Shown: piece after piece, positions 23,516-31,811 of the stretch
How positions within the stretch are numbered: the first letter of the stretch is position 1
How the letters are laid out: every line of letters begins with the position of its first letter
Source: Spirochaetales bacterium
GTDB lineage: Bacteria > Spirochaetota > GWE2-31-10 > MWDO01
Direction: 5' to 3'
DNA length: 34,537 bases
NCBI GenBank assembly: GCA_017540815.1
Contig: JAFYAI010000095.1
Coordinates: 1 to 34,537 of the forward strand
The notes under the pieces: generated by a model
Database searches by the model: none
What the model was told of the DNA's origin: nothing
Seen by the model: the letters and a program-made list of their open reading frames with translations, nothing else
Position numbers and translations under genes: made by a program

Positions 23516-26500
23516 ATGGAAACGATTGATAGTTTTTGCGGGCAGAAGAATGGGTATTCAATTTCCAAAACATTGAGGTTTGAGCTAAAACCTGTTGGTC
23601 AGACTTTGGAAAGCATAAAGAATGGAAAATTTCTTGAATCAGACAAAAAGAAAGCAGATGATTATCAGGATGTAAAAAAAATAATCGACAACTATCATAA
23701 TTTTTTTATAGATGATGTTCTTAAAAGTGCAAGTTTTGATTGGAGGCAACTTGAGAAATCTATTCATGAATATAATAAAAACAAAACTGATGATTCTGAA
23801 TTCGTAAAAGAACAAGATAAACTAAGAAAAGGAATTGCAGATTTGTTTTCAAAAGATAAGCGTTATAAATCTTTAACCGCATCAACTCCAAGCGACTTGT
23901 TTAATAAAGATAAAGACTTTATTGACTGGCTTGCACAAACTTCTGTAAAAGAAATAAGAAAAGACGCATTAGAAACTTTCAAAAGGTTTTCTTCATATTT
24001 TACAGGCTTTCAGGAAAACAGAAAGAATGTATATAAATCAGATCTGATTCCTACTGCAGTTCCATATCGTATCGTAAATGACAATTTCCCGAAATTTTTG
24101 CAGAACATTTCTATATTCAAGACGATTCAAAAAAAGTGTCCTCAAGTTATAGATGATGTAGAAAATGAGTTGTGCAGATATTTAGGTCAGGAAAAACTTT
24201 CTGATATTTTTAGACTTGAATCTTTCAACAAATTTTTAGGACAGAGTGGAAAAGAAGTTCAGCGTGGAATTGATTTTTACAATCAGATTATCGGAGGAAT
24301 TGCAGAAAAAGAAGGCGGCGTAAATCTTCGGGGAATAAATCAGTTTTTGAATCTCTACTGGCAGCAACACCCGGATTTTGCAAAGGAAAACCGTAGAGTG
24401 AAAATGGTTCCCCTTTACAAACAGATTTTAAGTGACCGTTCAAGCCTTTCGTTCAAAATAGAAAGTATTGCAAATGATGAAGAATTAAAAAATGCGCTCC
24501 TTGAATGTGCAGATAAACTTGAATCACAAAATGAAGAAGGAAAATCAGTTTTTGATGAGACTTGTGATTTGTTTGCTTCATTAAAAAATCAGAATTTGAG
24601 CGGGATTTATATAAATAGAAAAGACATAAATGCAGTTTCCAGAATTCTTACCGGGGACTGGTCTTGGCTTCAATCCCGCATGAATGCTTATGCCAAAGAA
24701 AAGTTTACTACAAAAGCAGAAAAAGCCCGCTGGCAAAAATCTTTGGATGACGAAGGAGAAAATAAATCTAAGGGATTTTATAGCCTTGCAGAATTAAATG
24801 AGCTTCTTGAATATGTAAGTGAAAATGTGGCAGAAACAAATATCCGCATAAGTGATTATTTTGATCACCGATGCAGGTATTATGTTGATAAAGAAACTGA
24901 AAAGTTTGTTCAAGGAAGTGAATTAGTTGCCCTTTCTATAAAAGAAATGTGTGATAGTATTCTTGCAAAAAGAAAGTCCATGAATGGAGTTTTGGAAAAT
25001 CTTTCAGATGAAAAACTCTTGCAGGAAAAGCCGGAGGATGTAGCCGTCATAAAGGATTATCTTGATGCTGTTCAGGAATTGCTTCATAGAATAAAGCCTT
25101 TGAAAGTAAACGGAGTTGGGGATGCTGCTTTCTATTCTGTTTTTGATTCAATTTATTCTGCATTGAGCGAAGTAATTTCCGTATACAATAAGACTAGAAA
25201 TTACATTACAAAAAAGGCTGCGAGCCCTGAAAAATATAAGTTGAATTTTGAGTCTCCAACATGTGCGAACGGATGGGCATTGAATAATGAATTGATGTAT
25301 GGATGTATTCTATTACGAAAGCAGGATAAATATTACTTGGGAATTATGAATAAAGATGAACATAAGTTCTTTAAGAAATACCCTTTAGCAAAACCTAGAG
25401 ATGATTTCTTTGAAAAAATGATATATCTGCAGGCTGCGGATCCAAGTAAAGATGTTCCAAATTTAATGGTTATTAATGGAAAAACTGTTAAGAAAAATGG
25501 GCGTAAGGATTCAGATGGAGTAAATAGACAACTTGAAGAATTGAGAAATACATATTTACCAGAAAATATAAATAAAATAAGAAAATCAAAATCATACTTG
25601 AAATCATCGGAAACTTTTAGTAAAGAGGATTTAACAGAATATATTGAATATTATAAAGAACGCGCTATAGATTATTTTAATTCATACAAGTTCTTTTTTA
25701 AAAATTCAGCAGATTATACATCCTTTGTTGAATTTACAGATGATATAAATGCTCAGGCATATCAAATTCAATTTGTTAAAATAACGACTTCATTTATTAC
25801 TCAAATGGTTAATGGAGGTAAGTTATTTCTGTTCCAAATCTATAATAAAGATTTTTCAGAAAAATCAAATGGAAAGAAAAATCTTCATACTCTTTATTTT
25901 GAAAATTTATTCTCGGAAGAAAATCTGAAAAACACAGTCTTAAAACTGTCTGCGGGTGCTGAACTTTTCTATCGTCCTGCAGGGATAAAAGAGCCAACGG
26001 TTCATGCTAAGGGGTCTTACCTTGTAAACAGGACTACAGAAGATGGGGAAGCAATTCCAGAAAATATATATCTTGAAATTTATAAAAATGCAAACGGAAA
26101 ACTTGAAAGTCTTTCTGATGAGGCAAAGGCTTATAAGGAAAGTCATAAGGTTGTCATAAAAAAAGCTGGTCACGAAATCATAAAAGACCGGCATTACACT
26201 GAACCAAAATTCCTTTTCCATGTTCCACTCACAATCAATTTTAAGGCATCAGGAAATTCTTATTCTATAAACGAAAATGTCCGCAGATTCCTAAAAAATA
26301 ATCCTGATGTAAATATCATAGGTCTTGACCGCGGTGAACGGCATCTTATTTATCTTTCTCTCATAAATCAGAAAGGAGAAATAATTAAGCAGTTTACTTT
26401 TAACGATGTTGAACGAGAGCAAAATGGCCAGATCGTAAAAGTAAACTATCATGAAAAACTTGATCAAAGAGAAAAGGTGCGTGATGCCGCAAGAAAAAGC

Positions 26501-27556
26501 TGGCAGGCAATCGGTAAAATTGCGGAACTCAAGGAAGGATATCTTTCTGCTGTAATTCATCAGCTTACAAAACTCATGGTGGAATACAACGCTATTGTTG
26601 TTATGGAAGATTTGAACTTTGGCTTCAAGCGTGGGCGATTCCATGTGGAAAAGCAGGTTTATCAGAAATTTGAACACATGCTTATTGATAAATTGAATTA
26701 TCTTGTCTTTAAGGACAGAGGCTTGAATGAGCCGGGTGGAGTCTTAAATGGCTATCAGCTTGCGGGGCAATTTGAAAGTTTTCAGAAACTTGGAAAACAG
26801 TCTGGAATGCTCTTTTATGTGCCGGCTGGTTATACTTCAAAAATTGACCCAAAAACGGGATTCGTGAGCATGATGAACTTTAAGGATTTGACCAATGTTC
26901 ACAAAAAGAGGGATTTTTTTGCCAAATTTGATGATATTCATTTTGATAATGCAACCGGCTCTTTTGTGTTCACATTCGATTACAAGAATTTTGACGGCAA
27001 GGCTAAAGAAGAAATGAAGCAGACGAAGTGGTCTGTTTATTCAAGAGACAAGAGAATTGTATATTTTTCTAAAACAAAATCTTATGAAGATATTATGCCA
27101 ACAGAAAAATTGAGAGCCTTGTTTGAGTCCGCTGGAATTGAATATAAATCCAGCAACGATATCCTTGATTCAATAATGGCTGTCGGTGCAGATTTAAAAG
27201 ATGGGGCTAAGCCTTCAAGAGAAATTGCAGATTTCTGGGATGGTCTTCTTTATAATTTCAAACTTATTTTGCAGATGCGTAATTCAAATGCAAAGACTAG
27301 TGAAGATTATATTATTTCGCCGGTTATGGCAAGTGACGGAACTTTCTTTGATTCTCGTGAAGAATTTGACAAAGGTAAAGATGCAAAACTTCCTTTGGAT
27401 GCAGATGCAAACGGTGCATATCACATTGCATTGAAAGGGCTATCATTGATTAAGAAGATAAATCTTTCAAAAGATGCTGAACTTAAAAAGTTTGATATGA
27501 AAATCTCCAACGCCGACTGGTTTAAGTTTGTTCAGCAAAAGGAATATACTAAGTAA
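23516..27556 (+). CDS. cas12a: CRISPR-associated endonuclease Cas12a (Cpf1)
   Basis: An apparently intact 1,346-residue type V-A effector. It begins GYSISKTLRFELKPVGQTL, the usual N-terminal WED strand. All three RuvC motifs are present: GLDRGERH (Asp938), VVMEDLNFGFKRGRF (Glu1031) and DADANGAYHIALKGL (Asp1297). The Nuc-domain Arg1255 is in LQMRNS. The pre-crRNA-processing segment FHVPLTINFK keeps the His and Lys of the family, so it should mature its own guides. The bridge-helix region 'ARKSWQAIGKIAELKEGYLS' is conserved. It would cut DNA matching array spacers next to a T-rich PAM. It is preceded by a consensus promoter and followed by a hairpin, then cas4-cas1-cas2. The gene is AT-rich and GAA/AAA-biased, consistent with mobility. 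Confidence 0.98.
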   Translation: METIDSFCGQKNGYSISKTLRFELKPVGQTLESIKNGKFLESDKKKADDYQDVKKIIDNYHNFFIDDVLKSASFDWRQLEKSIHEYNKNKTDDSEFVKEQDKLRKGIADLFSKDKRYKSLTASTPSDLFNKDKDFIDWLAQTSVKEIRKDALETFKRFSSYFTGFQENRKNVYKSDLIPTAVPYRIVNDNFPKFLQNISIFKTIQKKCPQVIDDVENELCRYLGQEKLSDIFRLESFNKFLGQSGKEVQRGIDFYNQIIGGIAEKEGGVNLRGINQFLNLYWQQHPDFAKENRRVKMVPLYKQILSDRSSLSFKIESIANDEELKNALLECADKLESQNEEGKSVFDETCDLFASLKNQNLSGIYINRKDINAVSRILTGDWSWLQSRMNAYAKEKFTTKAEKARWQKSLDDEGENKSKGFYSLAELNELLEYVSENVAETNIRISDYFDHRCRYYVDKETEKFVQGSELVALSIKEMCDSILAKRKSMNGVLENLSDEKLLQEKPEDVAVIKDYLDAVQELLHRIKPLKVNGVGDAAFYSVFDSIYSALSEVISVYNKTRNYITKKAASPEKYKLNFESPTCANGWALNNELMYGCILLRKQDKYYLGIMNKDEHKFFKKYPLAKPRDDFFEKMIYLQAADPSKDVPNLMVINGKTVKKNGRKDSDGVNRQLEELRNTYLPENINKIRKSKSYLKSSETFSKEDLTEYIEYYKERAIDYFNSYKFFFKNSADYTSFVEFTDDINAQAYQIQFVKITTSFITQMVNGGKLFLFQIYNKDFSEKSNGKKNLHTLYFENLFSEENLKNTVLKLSAGAELFYRPAGIKEPTVHAKGSYLVNRTTEDGEAIPENIYLEIYKNANGKLESLSDEAKAYKESHKVVIKKAGHEIIKDRHYTEPKFLFHVPLTINFKASGNSYSINENVRRFLKNNPDVNIIGLDRGERHLIYLSLINQKGEIIKQFTFNDVEREQNGQIVKVNYHEKLDQREKVRDAARKSWQAIGKIAELKEGYLSAVIHQLTKLMVEYNAIVVMEDLNFGFKRGRFHVEKQVYQKFEHMLIDKLNYLVFKDRGLNEPGGVLNGYQLAGQFESFQKLGKQSGMLFYVPAGYTSKIDPKTGFVSMMNFKDLTNVHKKRDFFAKFDDIHFDNATGSFVFTFDYKNFDGKAKEEMKQTKWSVYSRDKRIVYFSKTKSYEDIMPTEKLRALFESAGIEYKSSNDILDSIMAVGADLKDGAKPSREIADFWDGLLYNFKLILQMRNSNAKTSEDYIISPVMASDGTFFDSREEFDKGKDAKLPLDADANGAYHIALKGLSLIKKINLSKDAELKKFDMKISNADWFKFVQQKEYTK

Positions 27557-27566
27557 AATATAACAA

Positions 27567-27596
27567 AAACAACTGTTGATATTTCAACAGTTGTTT
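27567..27596. terminator. 13-bp hairpin between cas12a and cas4
   Basis: Arms 27567-27579 and 27584-27596 pair perfectly around TATT, with a short A-run before and TTT after. It may terminate or attenuate transcription into the adaptation genes, separating effector and adaptation expression. Confidence 0.6.
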
Positions 27597-27611
27597 CATC
27601 ATTATATATTT

Positions 27612-28169
27612 ATGGAAGCATATCTCAAAATCAGTTATCTGAATGACTTTATATTTTGTCCGCTGTCTATCTATTTCCATCAGTTGTATGGCGAACTGAT
27701 GAATCGAATGTATTATGATGAATGTCAGATAAACGGTAAGGCGGCACATGCAGCAATCGATGAACAGCGATATTCTACGCACAAGAATATTTTACAGGGA
27801 ATCGATGTCTATAGCGATGAATATAAATTATGCGGTAAGATTGATATTTTTGATATGGATAAGGGTATACTGACTGAACGAAAAAAACACATCGAGACGA
27901 TTTATGACGGATATATCTTTCAATTATATGCACAGTACTTTTGTTTGAAGGAAATGGGGTATAATATTAAGCAAATAAGATTTTACTCTTCGGATGACAA
28001 TAAGGTGTATCCGCAAAATGTGCCGGAGAATAATCCGGTTATGATGGAAAAATTTCAGTCAACGATAAAAGCGATACAGTCATTTGATGTTGAAAATTTC
28101 TTGCCGGCCAATAAATCAAAATGTGAAAATTGTATTTACATTGATTTTTGTGACAGAACTTTAGCATGA
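27612..28169 (+). CDS. cas4: CRISPR adaptation nuclease Cas4
   Basis: The start at 27612 (MEAYLKISYLNDF) is chosen because the longer frame would run through the hairpin. The 185-residue RecB-like protein has the four iron-sulfur cysteines of Cas4 (Cys16; Cys171, Cys174 and Cys180 in KCENCIYIDFC). It also has the nuclease core 'CGKIDIFDMDKG', 'LTERKK' and 'YDGYIFQLYAQYFCL'. Cas4 trims prespacers and selects for the PAM during spacer acquisition. No strong ribosome site is visible, so its translation may be weak or start elsewhere. cas1 follows after 16 bases. Confidence 0.93.
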   Translation: MEAYLKISYLNDFIFCPLSIYFHQLYGELMNRMYYDECQINGKAAHAAIDEQRYSTHKNILQGIDVYSDEYKLCGKIDIFDMDKGILTERKKHIETIYDGYIFQLYAQYFCLKEMGYNIKQIRFYSSDDNKVYPQNVPENNPVMMEKFQSTIKAIQSFDVENFLPANKSKCENCIYIDFCDRTLA

Positions 28170-28185
28170 CGGAGATATAACGGGA

Positions 28186-29232
28186 ATGATGAGTACGCTT
28201 GATTTTGAACAGAAACAAATCGCTTTTGTCTTTTTGGAAGAAGGAGAATGCGTCTCATTCAATAATGACAATATAGTCATCAAAGATGCTGACAATAAGA
28301 TTAAACATCAATCGACTTGTTATCGTTTGTTTGCGTTGTTTATTTGCGGACATACATGTATTACCAGCGGTTTGCTGGAGCGGGCTGCTAAATTCGGTTT
28401 TAGCATTATATTAATGACTGTGAATATGCGACCGATTCAGATTATCGCTGCACGAGCGGAGGGGAATGTACTCTTGCGGCGTAAACAGTATGAATACGAT
28501 AAACAGGACATTGGAGCTCATGTCATTGCCAATAAGATACACAATCAGAATTATTTGCTGAAGAAAAAACGCAAAAAGACAGAAAAGGAAAAAGAGGTGA
28601 TAAAAAAGCTGGAGCAGTACGAACAGGATGTCCAAAAAGGCGGCCTGTCTGTTCAGGAAATAATGGGAATAGAAGGAGTCAGTGCAAAACTGTATTTCCA
28701 GACTTTGTTTGGTGAATATAACTGGATTGCTCGCCGACCGCGTGTCAAACATGACATGATAAATTGCTTGATGGATATTGGATATACGATTGTTTTTAAC
28801 ATTGTCAATGCACTGCTTGAAATGTACGGCTTCGATGTGTATGTTGGAATACTTCATACGCAGTTTTTTCATCGGAAGTCACTGTCTTGTGATATGGAAG
28901 AACCTTTTCGGCCGATTATTGATGCGGCTATCTTAAAAATGATGAACCTTGGACAAGTCCACGAAAAAGATTTTTGGATCAGGGACAAGCAGTATATTTT
29001 GGGCGGTAAAAAAGCCGCTCCGTATGTGACATTGCTGATACAATCTGTTATGGAATATAAAAATGAGATTTTTTTGTATTTGCAGAGTTATTACAGAGCA
29101 TTTATGAGAGACAAGCCGTCTTCGTCATTCCCGACATTCTATATGGATAAAGACGAAGCTGAGAAGAAAAAACAACAGGAAAATGGAAAAAATGAAAATA
29201 ATGATGAAAATGATTGTCAAAATATTAAATAA
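28186..29232 (+). CDS. cas1: CRISPR integrase Cas1
   Basis: A 348-residue Cas1. The catalytic metal ligands are visible: Glu163 in 'IMGIEGVSAKLYF', His224 in 'GILHTQFFHRKSLSCD', and Asp236 in 'CDMEEPFRPIID'. With Cas2 it would insert new spacers at the leader end of the array. A Lys-rich linker (LLKKKRKKTEKEKEVIKKLE) lies at 124-143 and an acidic/Asn-rich tail ends the protein. Two ATGs open the frame (28186 and 28189), and the ribosome site is weak. The 3' end contains a promoter-like sequence for cas2. Confidence 0.96.
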   Translation: MMSTLDFEQKQIAFVFLEEGECVSFNNDNIVIKDADNKIKHQSTCYRLFALFICGHTCITSGLLERAAKFGFSIILMTVNMRPIQIIAARAEGNVLLRRKQYEYDKQDIGAHVIANKIHNQNYLLKKKRKKTEKEKEVIKKLEQYEQDVQKGGLSVQEIMGIEGVSAKLYFQTLFGEYNWIARRPRVKHDMINCLMDIGYTIVFNIVNALLEMYGFDVYVGILHTQFFHRKSLSCDMEEPFRPIIDAAILKMMNLGQVHEKDFWIRDKQYILGGKKAAPYVTLLIQSVMEYKNEIFLYLQSYYRAFMRDKPSSSFPTFYMDKDEAEKKKQQENGKNENNDENDCQNIK

Positions 29233-29242
29233 TTGTTATAAT
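29214..29242 (+). promoter_or_regulatory. Putative promoter of cas2 (and perhaps the array), overlapping the cas1 end
   Basis: TTGTCA (29214-29219), 17-base spacer, TATAAT (29237-29242). The expected start is at or next to the cas2 ATG at 29250, so the transcript would be nearly leaderless. Confidence 0.45.
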
Positions 29243-29249
29243 TGAAGAA

Positions 29250-29525
29250 ATGTTATTGGTAAGTTATGATATTAGTAATACAAAAGTAAGAACAAAATTC
29301 TCAAAGTATCTAAGCAAGTTTGGATTTCGCTTGCAGTACTCGGTCTTTGAAATTAAGAACAGTGAAAGGATCCTGCATAACATTGAGACTGAGATACAGA
29401 ATACTTACATGAAGTTGTTTACGCAAACTGACAGTGTGATTATCTTTCATCTTGGAGAGAATTATAAGAGAACTTGTTATGGATACGCAAAAAATGAAGA
29501 AACTGACTTATTTGTCATTACATAA
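29250..29525 (+). CDS. cas2: CRISPR adaptation protein Cas2
   Basis: A 91-residue ferredoxin-like protein beginning MLLVSYDIS, with the usual Asp7. It has 'RTKFSKYLSKFGFRLQYSVFE' minus one residue as the helix and second strand, and 'SVIIFHLGEN' as a later strand. It forms the dimer core of the Cas1-Cas2 integrase. Length and position after cas1 and before the array are standard for type V-A. The ribosome site is poor, fitting a leaderless or coupled start. Confidence 0.95.
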   Translation: MLLVSYDISNTKVRTKFSKYLSKFGFRLQYSVFEIKNSERILHNIETEIQNTYMKLFTQTDSVIIFHLGENYKRTCYGYAKNEETDLFVIT

Positions 29526-29646
29526 TAAAATTGCAAACCTATGGTCTTACTGTCAAAAAACGGCCTTTTTTGCCGGTTTTTTATATATTTTTAGAGCCAT
29601 TTTCGGCTCATCCTTTATTTTAATGCACCGTTGTGCATCGTTAGGG
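29526..29646 (+). promoter_or_regulatory. CRISPR leader with three small hairpins
   Basis: The 121 bases between cas2 and the first repeat contain a bulged terminator-like hairpin (29555-29582, AAAAAACGGC/GCCGGTTTTTT), a GAGCC/GGCTC hairpin near 29594-29610 and ATGCAC/GTGCAT near 29622-29638. It lies at the expected integration end. I see no clear array promoter in it. Confidence 0.6.
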
Positions 29647-29931
29647 GTCTAGACCTTATAAATAATTTCTACTGTTGTAGATTTCTGTAGCAACAGCATA
29701 TTGGAACGGTCTAGACCTTATAAATAATTTCTACTGTTGTAGATAAAAAGTGATCTTATTGCTTTGTGTGGTCTAGACCTTATAAATAATTTCTACTGTT
29801 GTAGATTTGATTTTTTCGATCTGCTCTATTGCGTCTAGACCTTATAAATAATTTCTACTGTTGTAGATGTGGAATAAATTACTCATGAATGGCGTGTCTA
29901 GACCTTATAAATAATTTCTACTGTTGTAGAT
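29647..29931 (+). CRISPR. Type V-A CRISPR array: five 36-nt repeats, four spacers
   Basis: Identical 36-nt repeats start at 29647, 29709, 29771, 29833 and 29896. Spacers are 29683-29708, 29745-29770 and 29807-29832 (26 nt each) and 29869-29895 (27 nt). Each repeat ends TAATTTCTACTGTTGTAGAT, the Cas12a crRNA handle with stem TCTAC/GTAGA, and begins with the palindrome GTCTAGAC. The 3' repeat is not degenerate. Orientation places the array as the last part of the cas12a-cas4-cas1-cas2 locus, with crRNAs on the plus strand. I found no spacer match inside the window. Confidence 0.99.
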
Positions 29932-30082
29932 TTGAATATTTGGCACGGCAACGCTTATAACCACCGCGGCGAAGCAGCAATTGTGCGAGTATCTTGATTA
30001 TTATCATATCGATAAAGGCTGCATGCTAAGTTTTTGCTTTAATCAGAATAATCAAAAATCATCAGCTGATGATTTTTCATAA
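29932..30082 (+). pseudogene. Frameshifted C-terminal remnant of an AAA-ATPase-like/PD-(D/E)XK protein
   Basis: Directly after the last repeat the plus strand reads IWHGNAYNHRGEAAIV, then stops. One frame over it continues as QLCEYLDYYHIDKGCMLSFC and then FNQNNQK before a stop at 30082. Joined with a +1 shift near 29980, this resembles the nuclease-like C-terminus (IW.G..Y...G...L..YLDYYH...GYMLSF.FN) of the AAA-ATPase_like/PDDEXK_9 proteins common in Treponema and Bacteroidetes. The family call is from memory of the motif. The rest of the gene is missing. The tail runs into the TCATCAGCTGATGA palindrome. Confidence 0.6.
30054..30077. terminator. Perfect 24-bp palindrome with TCATCAGCTGATGA core
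   Basis: A-tract, core and T-tract form one uninterrupted 12+12 palindrome at the end of the pseudogene remnant. It is a plausible bidirectional terminator downstream of the CRISPR array. Confidence 0.65.
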
Positions 30083-30128
30083 CGACGGACTACATCAACC
30101 AATATCGACGGTTATCAAAGCAGGTGTT

Positions 30129-30244
30129 GCGGGCGGCGTCTGAGCCCGCAGAGGGGGTAGAGGAAGCTCAGGACACCACAAAAAAATCATCAGCTGATGA
30201 TTTTTTGTGGTGTCCTGAGCTGGAGCGAGGGGGACGCATCCCCC
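30129..30244. repeat. Hairpin-rich, GC-richer stretch before serS
   Basis: Three structures lie in a row: GCGGGC/GCCCGC (30129-30149); a ~28-bp stem from 30165 to 30221 with one bulged A, whose tip is TCATCAGCTGATGA; and GGGGGA/TCCCCC around CGCA (30229-30244). ORFs crossing this region on either strand are artefacts of the repeats. The sequence looks like an inserted repeat unit; its origin is unknown. Confidence 0.6.
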
Positions 30245-30274
30245 ATTGCCGCATACGCAAGACTTACAAAAAAC

Positions 30275-30302
30275 TTGACAAATTCTCAAAAAGTGGTATA
30301 AT
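30275..30302 (+). promoter_or_regulatory. Promoter of serS
   Basis: TTGACA (30275-30280), 16-base spacer, TATAAT (30297-30302), 24 bases before the serS ATG. Confidence 0.75.
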
Positions 30303-30326
30303 TTCAATATATTGAAGGAGCGGAAT

Positions 30327-31598
30327 ATGCTGGATATTAAATTTATTAAAGACAATGTTGAGATGATGAAAGAAAATGCGGCGAAGCGAAATGTTGCCGT
30401 TGATATAGATAAGGTCGTGTCGCTGTATAATCGCAAGACTGAGATCCAGTTTGAGCTGGACTCGCTGCGTCAGAAGCGAAATGAGAATGCGGCGAAGATG
30501 AAAGGCAAGATGGAGCAGGCTGAGCGAAATGCGTTGATTGAAGAAGGCAAGGATATTAAGGCGAAGATCGCCGCTCTGGAAGAGGAGGAGAAGAAGGTTG
30601 CTGCTGATTATCTGGCCGAGGCTATGAATGTGCCTAACCTGACTCACCCGTCGGTACCTGTCGGCAAGACTGATAAGGACAGTCAGGAACTGCGAAAGGT
30701 CGGAACTATTCGCAAGTTTGACTTCGAGCCGAAAAATCATGTGCAGCTGGGCGAAGCTCTTGATCTGATTGACTTCGATACTGCAAGCAGCGTATCGGGT
30801 CAGAAGTTCTACTATCTGAAGAATGAGGCTGCATTGCTTGAGCTGGCTCTTGTGCAGTATGGAATGCAGAAAGTCAGCAAGAAAGGTTTCAAACCGCATC
30901 TGACACCGGATATTGCTAAGGCGTCTATATTGGAAGGAATCGGGTTCAATCCGCGCGGTGAGGAGACTAATATTTACTCGATCGAGAACACTGATCAGTG
31001 TCTTGTCGGAACTGCGGAGATTACACTTGGCGGTATTAATGCCGGCAAGATCCTTAATGAGAGTGATCTGCCGATAAAAATGGTCGGTTTCAGCCATTGT
31101 TTCCGAACTGAGGCCGGTGCTGCCGGTCAGGCAACGAAAGGTCTCTACCGTGTTCACCAATTCTCAAAGGTTGAGATGTTTATAATCTGTAAGCCGGAAG
31201 AGTCAGATGCTATGTTGGAGACACTTCGCGGAATTGAAGAGGAGATCTATCAGGAACTTGGCATTCCTTACCGAGTGCTTAATGTTTCGTCAGGCGATCT
31301 TGGCAATCCTGCATATAAAAAGTATGACCTTGAAGCGTGGATGCCGGGAAGAAATGACTATGGTGAGATTACTTCGACATCGAACTGTACTGACTATCAG
31401 TCACGCCGCTTGAATATCCGCTTTAAGAATGCCGATGGCAAAAATCAGTTCGTTCATATGCTTAACGGAACCGTTATTGCAGTGCCGCGAGTAATTATCT
31501 CAATTATGGAGAACTTCCAAAATGCCGATGGCTCTATAGATATTCCGAAAGTGCTTGTGCCGTGGACTGGATTTGACAAGATATTGCCGAAGAAGTAA
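30327..31598 (+). CDS. serS: Seryl-tRNA synthetase
   Basis: The ATG at 30327 follows AAGGAG by six bases. The 423-residue class II enzyme charges tRNA-Ser and tRNA-Sec with serine. The N-terminal tRNA-binding coiled coil (about residues 30-100, 'LDSLRQKRNENAAKMKGKME') is followed by the catalytic core. That core has motif 2 'GFSHCFRTEAGAAGQATKGL' and 'RVHQFSKVEMF', and motif 3 'HMLNGTVIAVPRVI', together with the TxE-type 'LVGTAEITLGG' serine-binding loop. Length is typical. It is followed by three closely spaced hairpins built on the TCATCAGGTGATGA core. Confidence 0.97.
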   Translation: MLDIKFIKDNVEMMKENAAKRNVAVDIDKVVSLYNRKTEIQFELDSLRQKRNENAAKMKGKMEQAERNALIEEGKDIKAKIAALEEEEKKVAADYLAEAMNVPNLTHPSVPVGKTDKDSQELRKVGTIRKFDFEPKNHVQLGEALDLIDFDTASSVSGQKFYYLKNEAALLELALVQYGMQKVSKKGFKPHLTPDIAKASILEGIGFNPRGEETNIYSIENTDQCLVGTAEITLGGINAGKILNESDLPIKMVGFSHCFRTEAGAAGQATKGLYRVHQFSKVEMFIICKPEESDAMLETLRGIEEEIYQELGIPYRVLNVSSGDLGNPAYKKYDLEAWMPGRNDYGEITSTSNCTDYQSRRLNIRFKNADGKNQFVHMLNGTVIAVPRVIISIMENFQNADGSIDIPKVLVPWTGFDKILPKK

Positions 31599-31607
31599 GT
31601 GAGTTGT

Positions 31608-31637
31608 AAGGAAAATCATCAGGTGATGATTTTCCTT
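31608..31637. terminator. serS terminator, TCATCAGGTGATGA core
   Basis: Arms 31608-31621 and 31624-31637 pair perfectly (14 bp) around GG, ten bases after the serS stop. Confidence 0.8.
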
Positions 31638-31659
31638 GCTTAGATGATAGTGTGTTTTG

Positions 31660-31687
31660 GAAAAAGTCATCAGGTGATGACTTTTTC
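31660..31687. terminator. Second hairpin with TCATCAGGTGATGA core
   Basis: Arms 31660-31672 and 31675-31687 pair perfectly (13 bp) around GG and end in a T-tract. Confidence 0.75.
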
Positions 31688-31750
31688 TTTTATGGAAGTG
31701 CATAGACGAAGGAATGTCGGCGACTGATACTTCCGTGTGTTGCCGATTAA

Positions 31751-31790
31751 CTCGGCATCATTGCCGAGATCATCAGGTGATGACTTTTTT
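31751..31790. terminator. Tandem hairpins ending in a third TCATCAGGTGATGA core
   Basis: CTCGGCA/TGCCGAG (31751-31768) is followed at 31770-31783 by the 14-base core and a six-T run, 22 bases before the permease start. Confidence 0.6.
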
Positions 31791-31811
31791 CTCTGATAAG
31801 GTGGCTGACGA

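Noticed and set aside
27567-27596. Hairpin sharing ACTGTTG with the CRISPR repeat
   Set aside because: Only seven bases match and the stem differs; it is better read as a terminator than as a stray repeat or anti-repeat.
29807-29832. Possible self-targeting spacer resembling the DYIEQ-coding region of the small peptides
   Set aside because: The reverse complement shares only about ten bases (AGCAGATCG and neighbours) with 20250-20270; too short to be a protospacer.
30095-30436. ORFs across the hairpins upstream of serS
   Set aside because: Both strands read through palindromes and the serS promoter; the peptides are low-complexity by-products of the repeats.
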